IMG/VR virus record: IMGVR_UViG_3300028581_000271
Coordinates: 1 to 22,096 of that record
DNA: 22,096 bases
Source of the DNA: a virus
Reading direction: 5' to 3' (one strand)
This document shows, piece by piece, positions 9,901 through 18,428 of the stretch (its first letter is position 1; every line of letters starts with the position of its first letter). Below the pieces are notes generated by a model. The model saw nothing but the letters and a program-made list of their open reading frames with translations. It did no database searches and had not been told where the DNA came from. A program made the position numbers and the translations under genes.

Positions 9901-12900
9901 ACACTACAATTATTAGGGCAAATATCCACAGCTTGACCAAAATCAGCCTCATCAAATACAGTGTCGGCTATGCATTTTTGTATAAACTGGAATTGATTAG
10001 TTTCGATTTCTAAAGTATCACCTATGGTCAATGTTATTGAGCTAGATAATATAATAGTTGACCCGCTTACAGTAAACTGACCATCGATATATTGAGCGGT
10101 GTTGGTTAAGTATTGATTATTTAATATCACTGCCACAGGATCTGTATAGTCTCCGGGGATGCTGTAGCTTAATTGTTCAGCATCGGTGATAATGTACTCG
10201 ATTACGCTGCGATCAAATGCATACACCGCGCCAGCATTGGCAATAATATCACCATCGGCATTAGGTGCACTATCATATGGTGCACCGGCTAGGATTTGTC
10301 TACCTAGACTATCGGTAGTAATGCTGTTGCCAAGTCTGGCATTGGCATCAACCTCAATGGGCCAATAATTATTTGTAAGAGAATCTACATACTGCCAATA
10401 AGCTCCGCCTACTCCAGAGTTAACTATGATTACCGCGGCTGCCGCAGGAACAGTAATAAATGTAAGGGTTCCACTGCTAAATGTGTAGTCAATGTAAGGG
10501 CGTTGTAACACTCCATTGACTATAACTGTAAACGAATCGTATGTGGTAGCGGTATACAAATAATCAGTTAACAAAAATACCGCGGTATTGTCTACTCCGC
10601 TGCCAATCCAGGTAAATCCAGTAATGCCGCCATCGGTGACCTCAGTTACAGTAATGGTAATATTATTGGCTGCACTTCCTGAAGGATCAATTTGTGTGTA
10701 GTCAATGACTACATCGTTGCCAACGGCATAATTAATACCAGGAGCTGTTAGGCTAACTGAATAATTTCCTCGGGTATTGTTTACAGTAAATGTAGCACCA
10801 GACCCGGATCCTGTGGTGCTAGATTGAATTACTCCTTGGTATGTAGTAGAATCTAGCTGAACTGATGCTCTCCGACGAATAGTTATTATGTTATTAGGTG
10901 GTGGTGCGGATATAAACTGAACCATAGTTCCGGAGAGGGTATAATCTACGCCATATGTTTGTGCGGTATTATTAAAGGTTACCAACAATTGCCCAGGATA
11001 GGCAAAATCAATCATAATACTATCACTATAGTTAAACGCATAGGTAATGCCATCTGTTACATAAGATGTATATTGTTCTGGCACATCAACTCGACCATAG
11101 GCATATATTTTGTTGCCAGCCGGTGCTGTAATATACATCCACCGCTCGTCATCGCTTATTTTTACTGCTGATCCAAATTCTATTGCACTAAAATCCTCGT
11201 CTGGAGCTACTAATAACTGTGTTTGTACATACTCGTTGGATCCTGGTACTAGGTATATTACTGTGGCATATCCTGCAGAGGAATTACTGGCACTGGCGCC
11301 AGCCACGGCCCAGGTTGCATTACCAAAGTCTGCACTGTTACCATACCCTACTGTGTCTGTTGCTGAGAGTTGTAATTCTGTGTTTTTTACATATCCAACA
11401 TCGCTACGACGATATGTGTATAATATTCCCAAACCAGAATCTGACGCCGGAGCTCCAATTAATAAACTATAATGGTTGGCACTCTGAGATATGCTGAGTC
11501 CGAACAACGAATCTTCTTGAAGAGGCTCTTGAGATATCAGTTGAGCTGGTGTAAACGGATTTTGTTTTTCTATAACTTCCCATTGTCCTGAGCCATTATT
11601 ATCAACCCATGCAGTCGCACCTGGTACTAATCGAGTGGCGTACGGCAAGTTTCCGACATCGCTGGCTTGGCTTACACGCATGGTCTGCAGATAAAATACA
11701 ATGCCAGTGCCAGTAAGTGTGGTTTGGTTGGAGTTGGTAAATTCGTATTGAATAACCACCGTGTCAATAGTAGGCCTACTTAATACACGATACACTCCAT
11801 CTACCGCTGTGTCAAAATAACGAATAATTATTAGATCGCCTACTGCTAGAGTAACTGTGGTGCTAAACTGAGCACGGCTAGTACCGTTAAGGTTATCTGT
11901 TAACTGTGTTAATCGGCCCGGTACCTGGTCGCACTGATAAATGCCCCAATCGTAACTATTGACCTGTGCCACCCAAATTTTAGTACCATTACCGACGGTG
12001 CTCAAGTTTGCAGCAATGGCCGAAGGATTATCAAGATTGAATACTGTGATGTCTACCTCATCGATATTGACATAACCAGCTGTGGGCAATGCGGTATCTA
12101 GATTTCTAGAATAAGTTGTGGACAATATATCAGTATTAGGTATGGCATAACTTTCTGCCCAAAGATTACTTAATAATATAGATTGCTCGGCTAAACTAGG
12201 TTCACCAGGCTGAATAATTTGCACTGTGCTAGGGTTACCGGTTAGTACTGACTCATTGAGGGCTATTTCAAACCAACTACGATTGGCTTGTGCGCCATAT
12301 GTACCGGCCAATATCCCCCAGTTTTCATATATGTTGTATTGGCCTGCTAGATTATTGAAATTAACCTCGGTAAACAAGTTTGTGGCCCGCTTACTACCGG
12401 TGGTCTTAATAAATTGTTGGTAAAGGTTAACTTGACTAGTATCACTTAGATTTAAATCAACCATGTATTGTCTTGGTCTAAATCCAATTAGGCCAAATGC
12501 CAACAGATCATTGTCATTATTAAGATTAGCAGTTTGTGTATCATAGCTATTGGCCAATTGATCAGCCTTGGTGGCTAAGTTTTGTAATAAACCTTGTTGT
12601 ATAAGGGCGTAATTACTCTTATACCAATCAGCATATTCAAAGGTAGTCTTGGGTTGTATAATAGTCGATGCTTGCCAATAATTGTTTTTGTAAATAACAA
12701 TATCGCCCTTGGTGTATTTGGTATTGCCTTTCCATGCTACTACATTATCTTGATTTAAGATAAAGCCCTGGGCATTTAACGTACCATCCCACTGGGTTGA
12801 AGTAGCCGCACTTAATTTGAGACGATTTTGTCTCTCGGCTGTGATGGTATTATAGATTAGGTCATTGAAGATTGTAGTGTTGTCCAGGACAACCATATCT

Positions 12901-15900
12901 TCGTAGTCGGTAAATTTTAATTGTAAGTAACTAATGGTATGGCCACCGCCAGCCCCAGGTCTGAGAGTAAACGTGTTTCCTTCTCGACGTATGATCAAAT
13001 CTCTAGCATTTAGTGCCTGGCGGTTTTGATCCAACACTAGATTTTCTGGAGTGTAGGTTACAATAGAATCTACTACCGCTCCGGCCTTGAAGGATACAAC
13101 CTGAGTTGCCGATGGATTCAAATTAATAATAGTGCCGGCTGCCCAGCCTTGGTTAGCAAAGTACAGGAACTCCTGGGCCATTTGTATCCAGTTTAACGTA
13201 TAGTTGTTTTCTTGCGCAGTAAATGTAAGACCTTGGCTGGTCAGGTATTCACCGTAGCTCAACAAGAAATCAACCACGCCGGCTAAGTTAGTAAAGGTGT
13301 ATCCGTAGGGTATTTGTGCGGTGCGGTTGGTATATTGAGTTGGCACAGTCACTGAAATATTTCCACCAGTAAGGGTTTGTGTAAGTCCTGTTACCTTGCT
13401 GGACAATATAGAAAAATACGGATCAGAGGTACTATACCCATACACACTGTAGCCACCCTCGACTACTTCCACAATCACAGCACTGTAGTTTATACGGTTA
13501 AACGGCTGATTTTTATACAATAATAAATTGTAACTCTCTTGAGGGATCAACTGGCTGGCGTTTTGACTCTGTGGTGCGCTCTTTTCCAAGTACATGTTTA
13601 GATTTTGTTGCGCCACAAACGATGCGGCACGATAGCATAATCTTACATCGAGATTGGCCAAGTCGGTAGTCAGCGCATCTGTGCTATCAATGCCCAACTG
13701 TTGATTATAATCCACAATCCAGTTAATATAACTGGCCTTGCTAACACCGTTGCCATATACTTGAATATTTTGTGGTTGTATTCTATAACGACCGTTGTAG
13801 AGATATTGATCTAGGTCGGCATCGTATTTGTATAGATCGCGGTCGGCGAACAAACTAAAGAATTCTGCTGGACGAGTTAAAAGCAGTAGGCGCATAACAG
13901 CAAACGGATAGCTGCTGCTCATCCACCATGATGCTTCTACCGGGCCGCCGTCGCCTACCGCCCAGCTCTTAACAAAGCCTTGTGGATTGTATGCACCAAC
14001 CACACTGTATAAAGGAGATACCAATTCGCCTTGGCCGTCTACAGGAATAACTGACGTTAGCCCTGGGCGGCGATATTTAGGTATAACATATGGTGCAACA
14101 GGATCTGCTACTAAGCCAGCCTCTAGATCGTCCCATAGAACTAAGTTATCACTGGTGTATGGGGTAGGACCATATCGATCAGTCCACCAAGTAGGCATTT
14201 CGCCAAAGCCCAGCATTTCCCATGGTGTAAGATTAGGAGTTAAGGTATCATAGAACCAACGATAGATACCTCGCCATGCACCTAACAACGGCGTATTATC
14301 AAGTCTGTTTCCAGCCTGGCTGTAGTTCCAAGTAAATTCATTGTCGGCTATATAGGTCTGTGCTGTGTAATCTAGTTTGTTTGCGCCAACCCAGGCTAAG
14401 AAATTTTCTCCTAGGATTTGATTAATTTCTGCTTGTGTATAATCTGTAGTGCGGAAGTAGCCAGGAATTACGTCTTCGGCTACCAATGGAGGAGGGTTGC
14501 CATCGTTTTTAAGATTATTAAATATTCTAGTTTCAAATTCTAATAATACATTATCGCGTATGTCTCCAAAGGCCACAGTAATCGATCCATCGTGACCCTG
14601 TATCACCTGGGTAGGATTTACATAATCGTTATCCAAGAAAATCGTTGGTTCATATTTAGGATACAGACCTAACTTGGTAGGTGTGTTGGGTACAAAGTTG
14701 CCGGCGGTATCTGAATATTCATTAATAGTAACCACATCGCCGGTTGCCAATGGTGCAAGAACAGTTAGTGTTGGGCCTTCGGTAGACACTGTATAGCCAT
14801 CGCCGCGGGTCAACAACACATTATTAATATAAACGCATAAACCTAAATAATTTGATTCAGTAAAGTTGTAGGTTTGTACTGTGTTAAATCTGTTGGTAGT
14901 TATAGGATTAACTGTGTAGGAATTTGATATGAACGTTGTGCCGGATGGCACCATGTCACTCCAATAAAATGAATTTAGATTTGTGCGGCCCGCTGTAATT
15001 TGTGCCATACTAGCATCTAGTAATTGGGCCACGGTCCAATTACCGTACTCAGCAATGCCAAATGTCGTTACAGCATTTAATAACTGTGACTTAAATTTAA
15101 TATATTCTGTACTGTTATAGGCCAACGAGGCAAAAATATTATAATTGGCATCGCGCATAAAATAACCGGTTAAGGTCAATGGCGAACTTTGTTGTAGAAT
15201 CTGCAAACCGTAGGGACCAATGTTGCCTAAGTCTCTAGTATTGTTGGCTCCGATTACCGGGCCTGACAAATTAATAAGATTTTGTGCAATGGTACTATAA
15301 TGATTGCGTATGGTTCCCAGCGTGAATTGCTCACTGTTGCCGTTCAATGGGTTATTGGCCAGGTTAATAGGAACTTCGTAGAATCCTTGTACACTAACTT
15401 GGTCGCTGAGCACTGACAATTCGATCAAGGTGCCCAACTCATATGTGGTTAATAAATTAATTGTAGTTGTATTGGTGCCCACAGTATACTGATAATTATA
15501 AGATTCCTGGAAGGCGCCATTAGCAAACATCTGTATAGCCGGCACGGTGTTGTTTGAATTAACAGCCACGTCTAACAATAGAGGACTACCAGCATAGGTA
15601 AACTGAAATTGTTGACGAATCAAACTAGGGGTAACTGCTGTCTGCCAACCAATCTCTCGGTCAAAGGTAACGCGAGTACTGTACTGGCGTACAAATCCTG
15701 TACTCAGTGCTATAGTCTGTCCAACACTATTAGTGGTATAATTAAACGAATCTACGTAAAAATTGTTATCAAAAACAATATCACCAATGTTGGTCAAACT
15801 TAGATAGGTTAATGGGAATCCCAACACAAGATCTGGCGCGGCATCGCCAATGGCGTAGCTAAACAACGGATTGCCTGTGAAGTTTGAGCTAGGGTATACT

Positions 15901-18428
15901 GCTCTATCACCAAAACTAATTCCGTTGGCATCATAGATATCAAACAACGGTGGCTGGTTTACACTAATTTTTTGTTGAGCATTAATCCAATTTACACCAT
16001 CATAATAGTACGAAAGTCCTTGTTGAGTGGCTCCATTTAAAATAACCACGGTCTGATCAATTAATGTAGTTCCGTCTGTGACAGGCATTAACGCAATTAT
16101 AGGTTCGGGAATTAGCGGCGGAACAGTGTCGGGAATAATAAATTCTACTCTGTAAATTGTTTTACGTACTTCTGGATCCGAATCTCTGGCAAAAATAATT
16201 GTGCTTCCGTTGATTAACGTGTATCCGTCGGTACTGTACCCAAGAGATCCGTTTACATTACTCAGTGCATCGCCTTGTGTAAAATCAATAATGTCTACTG
16301 CTTGTTTACCTTGAGTACCAAAATTAAATAAACGTGTACCTGCACGATATTCTAAAATTGGTCTGCGGGCACGGAAATTATTATCTAGCACCGGAGTAAC
16401 ATTATTATATTCAGCACTAGCAGTAATCACATCAATATGGAACCACCGATTGCTACGAGTCCATGCGTTCAGATCTGGGCTAGCACGATTAATAGTTAGG
16501 TAGTCCGGTACCGTGGGTTGACTTAAAAACCCATCAAACGTGAATGCATCGTATGGTGCAAAATCGTATGGAATTGTTTGATTATTTGTATAGGTTTCTG
16601 GAGTAACGAAATCAGTAACCGGCAACAATTGTATTGCAGTGCCTACCCCTTCTACATAATATTCATTGTTTCGGTATGAGGTAGGATAAACATTGCCACG
16701 GAATACCACTTTCATGCCGTTGGTAAATGTTACTCCATTAGGACTACTATAAGTAGAAGATCCTAAGATATCGTCAACATTAATTGTAACCGACATGTCT
16801 AGATCTATTACACGAATTTGTCCAAATATTTCTGGATCTGTGCCGTCTTGATAGAACAGCAGATTTTTATCAGCAGTGAGCAACGGAATTTGACTAAAGA
16901 ATCCGGAGGTATCTTTGTACCACCCTGTACTAGAATATTCGGCGCCAAATGCAACTGTAAATTTATTTTCAAGGTCTACATTTTGTACAAACTGTAATGA
17001 CATATAGATCCCACCACCGCCTTCGGCAGTTAGATACTGTATGCGCCATACACTATACTGTGTCGCTGGATCTGTAATGTAGGTAGTCTGGTCATACTCC
17101 ACAGAATCATAAGATCCAGGGCCGCTTTCTACATTGCCTGCATTGAGTAGTGGGTCAAAGAATGTAGTCTGTTGCCAGCCGCCGGTATCAGGATCTGAAT
17201 TTTGCGTAATAAACGCTATGGTACGATTTTCTAAATTTGTAATTCCATCAATTCCAGTAGGATTGGCTGTAAAAAATGATTCCACAAATTGATTATTGAT
17301 CTGGTCAAATTGTAAATCTGTAAGCAAGTCCACTGTGCCAATGCTAGGCATGTTGTAATAAAAATTCTGTGCTGTAGCCAATGGCACATCAAATGTAACT
17401 GTGCCTAAATCTTCTCCGTTATTGGTAACTCCTAATACATCTCTACTGCTAATATTAGGTGTAGTAGGAATGCGACCGTTGATTCCTGGATCAGTTTGAA
17501 TCCAAAATCCTGGGCCGGTACCCGGAGTACCATCAATAATAGTAAATTGCCCACGTAGATTAAATTGTACATCATTACAATAATATAATGTATCAGGAGC
17601 ATCCTGGGGTACTGTGAATGTAATTAGGCCAGCACTACCACCGTTGTTAAACACACCATTAGAGTAGATATTAGTAGTACCAAAACTAAGTTCGGTCTTG
17701 ATGTAAAATGCCCAGGGAAAGGACTGTGACAAATCGAATACATAGGTGTTGCCTCGAACCAAGGTTAATGTTGGGTTGGGCTGATAATCGATATTCCATG
17801 AGCTGGTGTCATTGTTGGTTACACGAAAATTTTGAGTTTCTGTAGAATTCTGTGCTACATTAAAAGTATAACTACCACCACGTACTAGTGTAAGTGCTGG
17901 ATTATTGCCGGAGACTCCGGAGAAAGTATATACGCCGTTGGCTCGAGTTACTGTAAAGCTATCGGTTAGTGGAACCCCGGTGGCGGATACATCTACCGCT
18001 AGAGGCCCACCGGGAATCCAATAATACTGTGCATAGTTTACAAACTTGTCAAAATCAACAAACGGGTCCCAGGTGTAGTAGTCACTGGTATAAAGGGTAT
18101 CACTGTTGTCGGTAATAGCACCCTGAAGTGACAGTGCATCATTAATACCAGGATAAGTTATAGCGTCAACTATACGACGTGTGTCAGTTGGATCCGTTTG
18201 TATTACTCCTGGTTCCAACTGATAATCTGTGCGAATTTTAGTAGGCTCAACAACATAGCTATCATTAGCATTGACTCCGGGGCCGACTCTGCGTCCAATA
18301 AAACCTTGTGTTTGAGTAAACTGTGGATTCTGGATCAGTTGATCCAGTGTGGCCGACAGGAACTGCTTGTTAACTGGTGTTTGAAATATCTCTGGCAGGA
18401 AATCTACACTGCGTAGTTGCTTGGCCAT
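3981..18428 (-). CDS. Giant baseplate/fibre-type virion protein, 4815 aa
   Basis: One uninterrupted frame, starting where gp6 ends (TAATG, one base shared) and occupying the place of T4 gp7. Residues 1-142 hold a conserved start (VDFLPEIFQTP, DYYTWDPFVDFDKFVNY). Residues 177-298 hold two LTLVRG beta modules of cupredoxin type lacking copper ligands. Residues 1250-1680 carry blocks I associate with large virion proteins of aquatic T4-like phages: VIQGHDGSITVAFGDIRD, PTWWTDRYGPTPYTSDN, YPFAVMRLLLLTRPAEFF. Around 1897-1938 is a carbohydrate-module-like WKGNTKYTKGDIVIYKNNYW. Residues 2303-3183 hold seven FG-GAP-like blades with inserted domains. Later blocks are GEIWWDT and WGQVFPGSTIDIYQW, LGEVKPYHVQTLAFN (about 3775), paired GTGY and GSGY modules (3867-3936), SSHAPEELIPG (about 4110) and an ERIMYRER...GLLRGTAGTA module (4618-4685). 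It ends with a WYAPG/AARFLRGL tail. About ten VNGV...DYT sandwich modules are scattered through it. It is cytoplasmic until virion assembly; no signal peptide. Confidence 0.9.
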   Translation of the reverse strand: MAKQLRSVDFLPEIFQTPVNKQFLSATLDQLIQNPQFTQTQGFIGRRVGPGVNANDSYVVEPTKIRTDYQLEPGVIQTDPTDTRRIVDAITYPGINDALSLQGAITDNSDTLYTSDYYTWDPFVDFDKFVNYAQYYWIPGGPLAVDVSATGVPLTDSFTVTRANGVYTFSGVSGNNPALTLVRGGSYTFNVAQNSTETQNFRVTNNDTSSWNIDYQPNPTLTLVRGNTYVFDLSQSFPWAFYIKTELSFGTTNIYSNGVFNNGGSAGLITFTVPQDAPDTLYYCNDVQFNLRGQFTIIDGTPGTGPGFWIQTDPGINGRIPTTPNISSRDVLGVTNNGEDLGTVTFDVPLATAQNFYYNMPSIGTVDLLTDLQFDQINNQFVESFFTANPTGIDGITNLENRTIAFITQNSDPDTGGWQQTTFFDPLLNAGNVESGPGSYDSVEYDQTTYITDPATQYSVWRIQYLTAEGGGGIYMSLQFVQNVDLENKFTVAFGAEYSSTGWYKDTSGFFSQIPLLTADKNLLFYQDGTDPEIFGQIRVIDLDMSVTINVDDILGSSTYSSPNGVTFTNGMKVVFRGNVYPTSYRNNEYYVEGVGTAIQLLPVTDFVTPETYTNNQTIPYDFAPYDAFTFDGFLSQPTVPDYLTINRASPDLNAWTRSNRWFHIDVITASAEYNNVTPVLDNNFRARRPILEYRAGTRLFNFGTQGKQAVDIIDFTQGDALSNVNGSLGYSTDGYTLINGSTIIFARDSDPEVRKTIYRVEFIIPDTVPPLIPEPIIALMPVTDGTTLIDQTVVILNGATQQGLSYYYDGVNWINAQQKISVNQPPLFDIYDANGISFGDRAVYPSSNFTGNPLFSYAIGDAAPDLVLGFPLTYLSLTNIGDIVFDNNFYVDSFNYTTNSVGQTIALSTGFVRQYSTRVTFDREIGWQTAVTPSLIRQQFQFTYAGSPLLLDVAVNSNNTVPAIQMFANGAFQESYNYQYTVGTNTTTINLLTTYELGTLIELSVLSDQVSVQGFYEVPINLANNPLNGNSEQFTLGTIRNHYSTIAQNLINLSGPVIGANNTRDLGNIGPYGLQILQQSSPLTLTGYFMRDANYNIFASLAYNSTEYIKFKSQLLNAVTTFGIAEYGNWTVAQLLDASMAQITAGRTNLNSFYWSDMVPSGTTFISNSYTVNPITTNRFNTVQTYNFTESNYLGLCVYINNVLLTRGDGYTVSTEGPTLTVLAPLATGDVVTINEYSDTAGNFVPNTPTKLGLYPKYEPTIFLDNDYVNPTQVIQGHDGSITVAFGDIRDNVLLEFETRIFNNLKNDGNPPPLVAEDVIPGYFRTTDYTQAEINQILGENFLAWVGANKLDYTAQTYIADNEFTWNYSQAGNRLDNTPLLGAWRGIYRWFYDTLTPNLTPWEMLGFGEMPTWWTDRYGPTPYTSDNLVLWDDLEAGLVADPVAPYVIPKYRRPGLTSVIPVDGQGELVSPLYSVVGAYNPQGFVKSWAVGDGGPVEASWWMSSSYPFAVMRLLLLTRPAEFFSLFADRDLYKYDADLDQYLYNGRYRIQPQNIQVYGNGVSKASYINWIVDYNQQLGIDSTDALTTDLANLDVRLCYRAASFVAQQNLNMYLEKSAPQSQNASQLIPQESYNLLLYKNQPFNRINYSAVIVEVVEGGYSVYGYSTSDPYFSILSSKVTGLTQTLTGGNISVTVPTQYTNRTAQIPYGYTFTNLAGVVDFLLSYGEYLTSQGLTFTAQENNYTLNWIQMAQEFLYFANQGWAAGTIINLNPSATQVVSFKAGAVVDSIVTYTPENLVLDQNRQALNARDLIIRREGNTFTLRPGAGGGHTISYLQLKFTDYEDMVVLDNTTIFNDLIYNTITAERQNRLKLSAATSTQWDGTLNAQGFILNQDNVVAWKGNTKYTKGDIVIYKNNYWQASTIIQPKTTFEYADWYKSNYALIQQGLLQNLATKADQLANSYDTQTANLNNDNDLLAFGLIGFRPRQYMVDLNLSDTSQVNLYQQFIKTTGSKRATNLFTEVNFNNLAGQYNIYENWGILAGTYGAQANRSWFEIALNESVLTGNPSTVQIIQPGEPSLAEQSILLSNLWAESYAIPNTDILSTTYSRNLDTALPTAGYVNIDEVDITVFNLDNPSAIAANLSTVGNGTKIWVAQVNSYDWGIYQCDQVPGRLTQLTDNLNGTSRAQFSTTVTLAVGDLIIIRYFDTAVDGVYRVLSRPTIDTVVIQYEFTNSNQTTLTGTGIVFYLQTMRVSQASDVGNLPYATRLVPGATAWVDNNGSGQWEVIEKQNPFTPAQLISQEPLQEDSLFGLSISQSANHYSLLIGAPASDSGLGILYTYRRSDVGYVKNTELQLSATDTVGYGNSADFGNATWAVAGASASNSSAGYATVIYLVPGSNEYVQTQLLVAPDEDFSAIEFGSAVKISDDERWMYITAPAGNKIYAYGRVDVPEQYTSYVTDGITYAFNYSDSIMIDFAYPGQLLVTFNNTAQTYGVDYTLSGTMVQFISAPPPNNIITIRRRASVQLDSTTYQGVIQSSTTGSGSGATFTVNNTRGNYSVSLTAPGINYAVGNDVVIDYTQIDPSGSAANNITITVTEVTDGGITGFTWIGSGVDNTAVFLLTDYLYTATTYDSFTVIVNGVLQRPYIDYTFSSGTLTFITVPAAAAVIIVNSGVGGAYWQYVDSLTNNYWPIEVDANARLGNSITTDSLGRQILAGAPYDSAPNADGDIIANAGAVYAFDRSVIEYIITDAEQLSYSIPGDYTDPVAVILNNQYLTNTAQYIDGQFTVSGSTIILSSSITLTIGDTLEIETNQFQFIQKCIADTVFDEADFGQAVDICPNNCSVYIGAPLDSYATGIIQAGMVQRQVNQSRIYGITTSTVANPVLTSGDTLRINNIEVTVPLSPDNTVAGFVDAINAANISNVIASTTPDVYLFGDGVTQLFEIGNIYSSASAYTTVVYVNDVLQTANVDYTYNNAIQQIAFVSAPTAGSTILVVAGRMTVNVINSVAATVFNKLTVLPGVTADGSTIGSAFYDLGFTTYAYTQTIVSPNPTDYAYFGQSLKINTTAINLVVGSPNGTVYKPTTFDDAQTYFDERSTTFFTTIVNSGVAYTFDSLPSSDNSLANPGKFVFGQQLYNDGMEVGDEFGYSVDYRNDRVVIGSPGIELIEGYEGIVFDGDVSVFDNPNDLPVWTVIHTQQPMVDVNLINSVYSYDKLLNSTQTYFDYIDPLQGKILGVARRNIDFIGAVDPASYNTGSVHNIGTSWGPAHEGEIWWDTNSVRFIDANQDNIIYASRRWGQVFPGSTIDIYQWVASSVPPVNYAGTGAPLSTTNYTVHSSIDNQGLLITTYFFWVRGINTVVTAAGKTLSATAIASYILNPAGSGLPYIAALTANAIAIYNANTLLSASDTILHVEYDRQAIGGDNNIHTEYAFIADGKAEAFLDANLYRKLLDSLCGATTTGAAVPDPLLSPGMQHGVQFRPRQSMFINRFKALENYLGRANTVLAQYPISETRSFNLLNSSEPTPAADTGAWNYEVATLEILSYQDLALVPIGYKYLVLSDADQSGRWTIYEVAQGTLPGQLILNLVRVQNYDTPLYWSYINWYRVGYNNSIQPVATVANTAGLQTLSLTTAPVGSSVKVTANGQGKFEIYLRSLTGWDRVGLEDGTIEFSEVLWNYQLGGYGFDTEVFDAQYFDQEPVIETRQIIKAINEELFIDDLLIERNQSLMLVFQFIYSEFTSPHWLVKTSYIHVDHVIRGLLPYQLYQPDNQTFVLDYLGEVKPYHVQTLAFNLIYDGIDTFAGALTDYDVPAYWNLDLDFPQFVSPILTPYTYSGSVDQSFNSDADATAQIWLERPWSEWYNNYLLGCQSVTVTNGGTGYTVTPDVVITGDCITPAQLTATINSAGLVVLITVVTPGSGYSTTPAITFTGGNGSGAAAVAHMGNDLVRSIKTTIKYDRCEYVSTIYEWQADVVYVTDEQVRWNNRVWASNSTQSAATFNITSWTEVDADSLNGADRTMGFYTPTANMPGLSLPLLIDGIDYPGVQVTAPTFSQNTGFDVGNYDINPFDNFSVDEVGRPTYDQSILDARYSSAYLDPYLGTRPTDINVDGGGYIDVFSSHAPEELIPGSEFDTLDLRVYTRPGADWLQRGHGFPSAVIKYTLDLTELSMSFVGVLPYTALVFVSNQTQNIDLELGTDYTVDYVAQAVNIIPGGNTLAGGIIIITAYEIGGGNQLYKNIYNGAEVGNMVTVPVDYYEIDGTTPQIQEFVIFVNGVITTDYTYAATGNHATTVTFDTTYTDTDSITLYVLAPTVIDVTDTAINYSWSTPQTQIITGTGSTLSFTLDNSLIYVNPDSLIVTVNGVRARTAAGIRHVGDGSTAYTLPDRLGFSQSIIADNQVHVYVNDVAQILSVDFVVEPYDGTPREVIFSTEPAFGSEILIYVTTDTQCYVNGNQLVFNSGGGLVPGLGDIIAATTWNDTRQQKILSQCFVGPVTVGVTVVEAYDSTDFDIGTITGDTGSFDYSSGIVITTNNLDMGVVITDPDRLWVSLNGRRLFNNAGFTVSGTEVILSSGVLSTTDVVMITQFTNFVVPEAMAFRIFQDMREIQATYRITPNTTTVTTDPVAITDDIIYVADASALPEPNFDVNAWGVVTIDAERIMYRERNTVDNTISGLLRGTAGTAITTHSTGSIVYNIGRGNLLPVDYQNYIVSDSTLGDGSTTEFTAVNINTEFEDSTIIDETVEVYVGGIRVYQSNDSSITNGYTFIANNPVTISFDIAPPSGVEVTILVRRGVTWYAPGATTASNGDPLQITNTPAARFLRGL
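8870..11520 (-). other. Seven FG-GAP-like propeller blades with inserted modules inside the giant protein
   Basis: Seven segments follow the pattern FG-x-S/A-V/I ... hydrophobic-G-A/S-P ... short aromatic strand, as in integrin-type propeller blades. Their starts are LFGLSIS (residue about 2308), GYGNSAD (2358), EFGSAVKIS (2415), RLGNSIT (2694), DFGQAVDI (2826), YFGQSLKI (3054) and EFGYSVDY (3139). Six have a recognisable GAP/GSP-type strand: IGAPASD, VAGASAS, ITAPAGN, AGAPYDS, IGAPLDS, VGSPNGT, IGSPGIE. Blades 1-3 are contiguous. Beta-sandwich or other modules are inserted after blades 3, 4 and 5. Seven is the usual blade number for this family. No clear calcium-binding DxDxDG loops are visible. 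Confidence 0.65.
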
